A stretch of DNA of 17,866 nucleotides from the NCBI GenBank assembly GCA_036518955.1, contig DATDMG010000228.1, positions 1-17,866 on the forward strand. The letters are read 5' to 3'. Both the position numbers and the translations under genes were made by a program. This DNA comes from DATDMG01 sp036518955. GTDB lineage: Bacteria > Actinomycetota > Actinomycetes > Actinomycetales > Kineosporiaceae. Positions 14,301-17,866 of this stretch are shown piece by piece. Position 1 is the stretch's first letter. Each line of letters begins with the position of its first letter. Under the pieces are notes generated by a model. The model had not been told where the DNA came from. It worked only from the letters and a program-made list of their open reading frames with translations, and ran no database searches.

Positions 14301-14402
14301 GCGGGCCGCCTCGAGGAGGACTACATCCGCGTCACCCGCCGGGCTCGGGCCGTGATGGAACGGCTGTTCTACGGCGCCGGCCCGGACGAGTCGCCGGACT
14401 GA
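11322..14402 (+). CDS. glnE: Bifunctional glutamine synthetase adenylyltransferase / adenylyl-removing enzyme
   Basis: Adds AMP to, and phosphorolytically removes it from, a tyrosine of glutamine synthetase I in response to nitrogen status. The protein is 1026 residues, normal for the family, and has the duplicated layout: first nucleotidyltransferase GLGKCGGRELNYVSDVDV (235-252, D249/D251) followed by a helical domain with LKLGKGGLRDVEF near 388, and second nucleotidyltransferase AMGRLGGGELGYGSDADV (740-757, D754/D756) followed by LKLGRGSLSDVEWTVQ near 895. By family knowledge the first half deadenylylates and the second adenylylates. The GTG at 11322 is preferred over the ATG at 11316 because GGAG (11312-11315) then has a six-base spacing. 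The neighbouring GlnA2 lacks the target tyrosine, so the substrate is presumably a GlnA1 encoded elsewhere. Confidence 0.95.
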   Translation: MTTRQSSLTGQLARLGFVDPPRAGRLLADPAMAGLLDPFEDVFADGVLSALGDVPDPDMALLGLVRVLESLGVGDARRRRDGGHRRSAARLTAALRSGGPIRDRLLAVLGTSAALGDHLARHPRHWEVLAEQDAPPAAADVRALLLRAVEADPDAAEPVAGLDGDLAQDALRVAYYRRLLAIAGDDAVAPDPIDAMPSVAARISDLADAALETALAIARRELPPDAPPCRIAVLGLGKCGGRELNYVSDVDVIYVVEPRDGEPEAPALAAGARLAAGLSRACSAATPEGTLWPVDAALRPEGKAGPLVRTVASHAAYYRRWAATWEFQALLKARVAAGDRALGEAYLDAIRPLVWRAAEREHFVEDVQAMRRRVEEHVPAKEAARQLKLGKGGLRDVEFSVQLLQLVHGRADVRLRTGNTLAALEALSTFGYVGRDDAADLDRAYRMLRTLEHRIQLHRLRRSHLVPDDPGELRRLGRSFGFRHAPARELEELWHRHALEVRLLHEKLFYRPLLAAAARLTTDEVRLTPEAARARLAALGYRDPAGAMRHLQSLTAGVSRRAAIQRQLLPVMMGWFASGADPDHGLLAFRRVSDELGTTHWYLKMLRDSGAAAERMAAVLSAGKYVAQLLERAPEAVAMLGDDAELVPRERVATVAAVRRVVDRHAGDREWAAMAARAVRRRELVRTAIADIVGLADISVVGRALSDAAVAALDGVLRAAGAHVAAAFGGTLPTRLLIVAMGRLGGGELGYGSDADVMFVHDPLPGAGEKEAHDAAMQVVSELRRLLSMASPEPALDVDPDLRPEGRNGPLIRSLDSYAQYYERWSSPWEVQALLRAVPVAGDDALAARFGALIDPLRWPDGGISDAVLREIRRIKARVEAERLPRGADPNRHLKLGRGSLSDVEWTVQLLQLQHAAAVPGLRTASTIGALTAAVDAGLVDAPDAAVLASAWSLASQVRNATVLWRGAPADALPTQYRELDGVARIVGYPPASAGRLEEDYIRVTRRARAVMERLFYGAGPDESPD

Positions 14403-14440
14403 TCGGCCGTGCCCGGTCCGGTGCTGCCACGTCCCATGGT

Positions 14441-14446
14441 TACACT
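14441..14446 (+). promoter_or_regulatory. Putative -10 box for leaderless argA mRNA
   Basis: TACACT fits TANNNT and ends eight bases before the GTG at 14455. No Shine-Dalgarno lies between, so a leaderless argA transcript independent of glnE is plausible. The -35 region is weak. Confidence 0.45.
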
Positions 14447-14454
14447 CGCTGATC

Positions 14455-15786
14455 GTGGAACACGCAGATTTCGTCTCGGGTCTGCGCGGCGCGGCTCCCT
14501 ACCTGCACGCCCATCACGGGCGCACCTTCGTGATCGCGTTCCCGGGCGAGACGTGCGCCCGACCGGATTTCGACCGCCTGCTCGCCGACATCGCCCTGTT
14601 GTCGAGCCTCGGCGTCCGCCTGGTGCTCGTGCACGGCGCGCGGCCGCAGATCGAGGAACAGCTCGCCGTCCGGGGGATCGAGCCGGTCTATTGCGGCGAC
14701 CTCCGGGTCACCGACGGGCCCACCATGGACGCCGTCAAGGCCGCTGTCGGCGTGCTGCGGATGGACATCGAGGCGCAGCTGTCGGCCAGCCTGGCCAACA
14801 CGCCGATGGCCGGCGCGCGCCTCAAGGTCGTCGGCGGCACCTGGGTGACGGCCCGGCCGACCGGCGTCCGGGGCGGGGTGGATCACCTGCTCACCGGAGA
14901 GGTCCGGCGGGTGGACCTCGGCGAGATCCGGGAGGCCCTGGCCGGTGAGCGCCTGGTGCTGCTCTCCCCGGTCGGCTATTCCCCGACCGGGGAGGCATTC
15001 AACCTCCGCAATGCGGACGTCGCCCAGGCCGTCGCGACCGGTCTGGGGGCGGACAAGCTGATCTTCCTGATGGAGTCCGACCCCAAGACCTGGCAGCTCG
15101 CCCGATCCGCCGACGACGCGCTGCACCTGCCCCTGGGGGAGGCCGAGAAGCTGCTGGCCGACGAGCCGGAGGTCGAGAACCTCTCGGTCGAGGATCGCAA
15201 CTGCGTGCGGGCGGCGCTCGCCGCGGGGCGGGCGGGGGTCCGCCGGGTGCACCTCGTCAGCGCGGCCACCGACGGCGTGCTGCTGCGTGAGCTCTACACC
15301 CGGGACGGCATCGGCATGATGTTCACCGCCGACGAGGACTACGAGTCCACCCGGGACGCGACGATCGAGGACGTCGGCGGCATCCGCGAGCTGATCAAGC
15401 CGCTGGAGACGGCCGGCATCCTCGTGCCGAGGTCGCGGGAGCAACTCGAACTCGACGTGGGTACGTTCTCGGTGATGGTCCGAGACGGCATGGTCATCGC
15501 CTGCAACGCGCTCATGGACTACGCCGACGACGATTCGGCGGAGTTCGCCTGCGTCGCGGTCCATCCCGACTACCGCGGTCGTGACCGGGCCGCCGGCCTG
15601 TTGCGTCGGGCGGAGGCACTGGCCAAGGAGCGGGGCATCAGTCGCCTGTTCGCGCTGACCACCCACACCCCGCACTGGTTCCTGGAGCACGGCTTCGTGC
15701 TGGGGACGCCGGCGGACCTGCCCGCTCGGCGCCGTGCCGCCTATGACGCCGACCGGAACTCGCTGGTCCTCACCAAGCGTCTCTGA
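14455..15786 (+). CDS. argA: Amino-acid N-acetyltransferase (N-acetylglutamate synthase), full-length E. coli type
   Basis: Catalyses the first step of arginine synthesis: acetyl-CoA plus glutamate give N-acetylglutamate, in the cytoplasm. At 443 residues it has the same length as the E. coli enzyme as I recall it, and is collinear with it: an amino-acid-kinase-like domain (1-290; GARPQI 61-66, RVTD 84-87, NTPMAGARLKVV 115-126, GESFNL-like GEAFNL 179-184, RDGIG 283-287) followed by a GNAT domain (about 295-443; IRELIKPLETAGILVPRSREQLE, acetyl-CoA loop VAVHPDYRGRDRAAGLL at 368-383, LTTHTPHWFLEHGF). Many actinobacteria use ArgJ or a short GNAT-only synthase, so this two-domain form is unexpected, although base composition matches its neighbours. 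GTG start 52 bp after glnE; probably leaderless. Confidence 0.93.
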   Translation: MEHADFVSGLRGAAPYLHAHHGRTFVIAFPGETCARPDFDRLLADIALLSSLGVRLVLVHGARPQIEEQLAVRGIEPVYCGDLRVTDGPTMDAVKAAVGVLRMDIEAQLSASLANTPMAGARLKVVGGTWVTARPTGVRGGVDHLLTGEVRRVDLGEIREALAGERLVLLSPVGYSPTGEAFNLRNADVAQAVATGLGADKLIFLMESDPKTWQLARSADDALHLPLGEAEKLLADEPEVENLSVEDRNCVRAALAAGRAGVRRVHLVSAATDGVLLRELYTRDGIGMMFTADEDYESTRDATIEDVGGIRELIKPLETAGILVPRSREQLELDVGTFSVMVRDGMVIACNALMDYADDDSAEFACVAVHPDYRGRDRAAGLLRRAEALAKERGISRLFALTTHTPHWFLEHGFVLGTPADLPARRRAAYDADRNSLVLTKRL

Positions 15787-15881
15787 CGGCGCGACCGCCG
15801 CGTGGAACCCGGCGCCTGCGCAGACGTGCTCGCAGCCGTGAAGATCGCTCCACTACCTGGCAGTAGGCGCGGGCCAACACC

Positions 15882-15897
15882 CACAACGACGGTTGTG
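15882..15897. repeat. Short inverted repeat upstream of the leader-peptide gene
   Basis: CACAAC (15882-15887) and GTTGTG (15892-15897) form a perfect 6-bp inverted repeat around GACG. A smaller CTAC/GTAG pair lies at 15853-15866. Both are in the 247-bp space before the peptide gene and could be operator sites; no known motif is recognised. Confidence 0.35.
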
Positions 15898-15931
15898 CTC
15901 AGGCCCGTCGTCCAAGCGCGGCGAATCCACC

Positions 15932-15937
15932 TAGCGT
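15932..15937 (+). promoter_or_regulatory. Putative -10 box for the leader-peptide gene
   Basis: TAGCGT fits TANNNT and lies about 96 bp before the peptide ATG at 16034. An in-frame ATG at 15947, nine bases after the box, could also give a leaderless longer product of 66 residues. The Shine-Dalgarno at the inner ATG argues for the short form. Confidence 0.35.
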
Positions 15938-16033
15938 GGTCCATCGATGGAAGACCGACGCCCCAGGTGGCGTGCCATCGACATGCAGTGGTCGCCGACA
16001 GCCGCAGACATCCGAGACGAGGGAAGGAACGCC

Positions 16034-16147
16034 ATGCGTGACAAAGACGTTCAGCCGCAGGTTCTTGCCGACGAGGACCTGTCGTTGCTCTCCGGGGGGA
16101 ACGCCCCCAATGACTCGTTCCCGGACCCGGGGCGGCGTCATTTCTGA
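16034..16147 (+). CDS. 37-residue peptide precursor with double-glycine-type leader (RiPP/bacteriocin-like)
   Basis: The ATG at 16034 follows an excellent Shine-Dalgarno (GGAAGGA, 16022-16028, spacing 5). The product opens with a charged leader, VLADEDLSLLSGG (10-22), which has the form of double-glycine leaders (acidic/hydrophobic helix ending Leu-x-Gly-Gly), and ends with a 15-residue putative core, NAPNDSFPDPGRRHF, rich in Pro, Asp and Asn with no Cys. Such leaders direct cleavage and export by C39-peptidase ABC transporters or processing of ribosomally made peptides. No transporter, protease or tailoring enzyme is recognised in the window, so it is an orphan here. The following gene is an epimerase, separated by a large palindrome. 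The gene call is good; the RiPP reading is inference. Confidence 0.6.
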   Translation: MRDKDVQPQVLADEDLSLLSGGNAPNDSFPDPGRRHF

Positions 16148-16240
16148 GGGTGAGTGAGCGCCGAATCTGGCCGTGCGGTCACCTCGACTGCAGGTGATCC
16201 CGACCAGCGTGCAGATGGTATTGCTCGACCTGCTGCGCCT

Positions 16241-16280
16241 GCCCATCCGGGCCCGGGCCTTGGCCCGGGCCCGGATGGGC
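16241..16280. terminator. 19-bp perfect inverted repeat with TT loop between peptide gene and epimerase
   Basis: Arms at 16241-16259 and 16262-16280 are perfectly complementary over 19 bp (beginning GCCCATCCGGG) around TT. It lies 93 bp after the peptide stop and 85 bp before the epimerase. It is a very stable hairpin without a T-tract, most simply a terminator for the peptide transcript. The near-complete symmetry also allows a protein-binding or small-RNA role. Confidence 0.6.
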
Positions 16281-16365
16281 CGGGGGCTGTGGCATGAGTT
16301 GAGCGCGGCGAGGACTGCTGCCCCGGCCGGCGTCGACCCACCCCGGGTGTGCCGAGGCGCCGCCG

Positions 16366-17298
16366 GTGGAGCAGACTCGTGCGGTGACCGACCCAGCAAC
16401 CGCTGTGACCCCCTCGACCGGATCCGCTCGGCGCATCGCCGTCACCGGTGCTTCCGGAAAGCTCGGCCGTGCCGTTGTTGCCGATCTCGCGGCACATGGC
16501 CGGAGCGTGGTCGCCCTGGACCGCGTCGTCCAGACCCAGCCCGCCGGCGACTTCCTCGCCGTGGACCTCACCGACTACGCCCAGGTGCTCGAGGCGCTCG
16601 GAGGCAGCGTCGACGGGCATCACGGGCCGGTCGATGCCGTCGTGCACCTTGCCGCCGTCCCCGCGCCCGGCCTCGTCACGAACTCGGCGACCTTCACGAA
16701 CAACGCGAGCGTGACGTGGAACGTCTTCAACGCCGCTCGCACGCTGGGGATCCGGCGGGTGGTGTGGGCGTCGAGCGAGACGGTGCTCGGCCTGCCGTTC
16801 GACACGCCGCCACCGTACGTGCCGGTCGACGAGGAGTACCGGCCCCGGCCACAGTCCACGTACTCGCTGGTCAAGGTCCTCGAGGAGGAGATGGCGCACC
16901 ACCTGTGCCGTTGGGACCCGGACCTGACGATGATCGGGCTGCGCTTCTCCAACGTGATGGAGCCGCACGAATATGCCCGGTTCGGGTCGTTCGACGCGGA
17001 TCCCTTGGCGCGCAAGTGGAACCTGTGGGGCTACATCGACGCGCGGGACGGCGCGCAGGCGGTGCGCCGGGCACTGGACTATCCGCGACCGGGTGTCGAG
17101 CTCTTCATCATCGCCAACGCGGACACGGTGATGAGCCGACGCAGTGCGGACCTGGTGGCCGAGGTCTTCCCCGGGGTCGAGGTGCGTCGACCCCTCGGCG
17201 AGCACGAGACGCTGCTGAGCATCGACAAGGCCCGCAAGCTGCTGGGGTACGAACCGCAGCACTCCTGGCGTTCCGAGGTGCCCGCCACGGCCCCCTGA
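16366..17298 (+). CDS. NAD(P)-dependent epimerase/dehydratase, extended SDR family
   Basis: This 310-residue Rossmann-fold oxidoreductase of the extended short-chain dehydrogenase family acts on a sugar nucleotide or similar substrate that cannot be named. Seen: RIAVTGASGKLGRAVV (23-38, cofactor loop), acidic D52 after the second strand, VDLTD (66-70), HLAAVPAP (94-101), catalytic serine in VVWASSETV (S136/S137) and the YxxxK pair Y166/K170 in YSLVK. The C-terminal part has FSNVMEPHEY and the DARDGAQAVRRAL segment typical of the substrate domain. The start is GTG 16366; a GTG at 16384 is an alternative that would remove six residues before the conserved region. It ends in a hairpin shared with the convergent gene at 17323. 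Confidence 0.88.
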   Translation: MEQTRAVTDPATAVTPSTGSARRIAVTGASGKLGRAVVADLAAHGRSVVALDRVVQTQPAGDFLAVDLTDYAQVLEALGGSVDGHHGPVDAVVHLAAVPAPGLVTNSATFTNNASVTWNVFNAARTLGIRRVVWASSETVLGLPFDTPPPYVPVDEEYRPRPQSTYSLVKVLEEEMAHHLCRWDPDLTMIGLRFSNVMEPHEYARFGSFDADPLARKWNLWGYIDARDGAQAVRRALDYPRPGVELFIIANADTVMSRRSADLVAEVFPGVEVRRPLGEHETLLSIDKARKLLGYEPQHSWRSEVPATAP

Positions 17299-17325
17299 CC
17301 GGCGGGGGTGGGTCACCGCCGGTCA
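17296..17325. terminator. Bidirectional terminator hairpin containing both stop codons
   Basis: TGACCGGCGG (17296-17305) pairs perfectly with CCGCCGGTCA (17316-17325) around a 10-base loop. The TGA of the epimerase is in one arm and the TGA of the minus-strand gene is in the other, so the 24-bp gap between two convergent genes is entirely hairpin. Confidence 0.6.
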
Positions 17326-17550
17326 CGCGGGTCGCGCGGACGGGAGACCGAAGTCGGCGGCCACGTCCTGACCGAGTGCCCTGACCAGCAGGCCGACGTC
17401 GGCCGGCCGGGCGTGGCTGAGGATCGCGGCGACGCGCTCCAGGGCGGCGATGTCATCGTCGTACGTCGCCTCCGCCGGGCGTTGATCGACATAGCGCACC
17501 AGCGCGGACAGCGCTCTACCCAGCAACATCACCGCGGCGTCCTCCGACAC
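17323..17550 (-). CDS. Small helical protein, unknown function
   Basis: This 75-residue protein starts at GTG 17548-17550 and is mostly alpha-helical by pattern (AVMLLGRALSALVRYVDQR, DDDIAALERVAAILSHA, ADVGLLVRALGQDVAADFGL). The amino acid and codon composition is natural for this genome (acidic/hydrophobic helices rather than Arg/Gly/Pro chance frames), which supports it as a real gene. No signal peptide, membrane segment or metal motif. I do not recognise a family. It converges on the epimerase with a shared terminator hairpin. No strong Shine-Dalgarno is seen. Confidence 0.6.
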   Translation of the reverse strand: MSEDAAVMLLGRALSALVRYVDQRPAEATYDDDIAALERVAAILSHARPADVGLLVRALGQDVAADFGLPSARPA

Positions 17551-17565
17551 CCGTCAAACATGGCA

Positions 17566-17778
17566 CGTATCGGGCGTTCGGGACAGTACCGCGCCCATTC
17601 TCGCCCGTCGTCCCCGGACCCGCCCGCGGACCCCACGTCGGGGGTACCCGCCTCGTGCTCGTGGATGGCCGCCCGGACGGCGTCCCGAGCCCGGTCCACC
17701 AGAGCGGCGAACGGGCCGATCGTCCACTGCGGCTGCCTGGTACGGCCTGCTGTCGAGCTGCTCAGGGGTCTCGCTCAA
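17566..17778 (-). pseudogene. Possible frameshifted coding remnant
   Basis: On the minus strand one frame begins GTG with SETPEQLDSRPYQ (from 17778) and then turns into Arg/Gly-rich chance-like sequence. An overlapping frame without its own start reads TIGPFAALVDRARDAVRAAIHEHEAGTPDVG (through about 17720-17640), which looks like real protein. Joining the two needs a shift near 17715-17750. It may be a decayed small gene. The rest of the 264-bp gap before 17815 shows nothing. Confidence 0.25.
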
Positions 17779-17814
17779 GTCGGGACGTGATCATGGCGAT
17801 ACCTGCTGAGACAG

Positions 17815-17866
17815 GTGACCGTGGTGAGGGAGTCGGCCGTGGACGGTTGGATCGAGGTGTCGCCTC
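17815..17866 (+). CDS. Start of a gene cut by the right edge (possibly metallo-beta-lactamase-fold)
   Basis: A GTG at 17815 opens 17 codons to the edge, reading VTVVRESAVDGWIEVSP. The phrase DGWxEV-(A/S)P is reminiscent of the N-terminus of actinobacterial MBL-fold hydrolases, but this is far too short to be sure. GTG codons at 17821 and 17824 are alternative starts. No strong Shine-Dalgarno. Confidence 0.3.
   Translation, partial: MTVVRESAVDGWIEVSP

Noticed and set aside
16034..16147. Lasso peptide precursor
   Set aside because: A 7-residue ring (GGNAPND) is conceivable, but the leader lacks the usual Thr at -2 and no lasso cyclase or protease gene is in the window.

Overview
The window is very GC-rich (well over 70% by eye), with strong third-position G/C, frequent GTG starts and an actinobacterial gene set: polyphosphate glucokinase, an F420-type luciferase-like oxidoreductase, and panB, glnA2 and glnE close together as in mycobacteria. 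It is most likely chromosomal DNA of an actinomycete. The genus cannot be named from the sequence alone.

Layout. A run of four minus-strand genes occupies 2-3718. In transcription order they are map (methionine aminopeptidase), a two-TM potassium channel with an unusual C-terminal domain, ppgK, and the N-terminal two thirds of a reverse transcriptase that runs off the left edge. A short SPOR-like gene (3832-4029) diverges from map. A luciferase-like oxidoreductase (minus) and a cytoplasmic BtuF-like metal-receptor protein (plus) form a divergent pair around 5083-5160. A thioesterase and panB lie on the minus strand at 6019-7956.

From 8221 the plus strand carries a nitrogen/arginine block: glnA2, a class I glutamine amidotransferase, glnE and an E. 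coli-type argA. This block is interrupted between glnA2 and the amidotransferase. The last ~76 nt of glnA2 recur as a near-perfect direct repeat at 10320-10394. The ~760 bp between the copies hold a strong terminator hairpin, the frameshifted C-terminal stub of a tyrosine integrase and a coiled-coil gene. I read this as the decayed remnant of an integrative element that used the 3' end of glnA2 as its attachment site.

The right part holds a 37-residue peptide gene with a double-glycine-type leader, a 19-bp perfect inverted repeat, an extended-SDR epimerase, a small helical protein whose stop codon lies in the same hairpin stem as the epimerase stop, and the first codons of another gene at the edge.

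How the genes relate: glnA2, the amidotransferase, glnE and argA all act on glutamine/glutamate nitrogen. GlnA2 lacks the adenylylation tyrosine, so GlnE's substrate is presumably another glutamine synthetase elsewhere. The rest are mostly independent housekeeping genes. The least ordinary items are the reverse transcriptase, the glnA2 attachment-site remnant, the orphan leader peptide, the potassium channel fusion and the inserted loop between metal ligands in Map. No tRNA, rRNA, CRISPR array or complete mobile element was seen.
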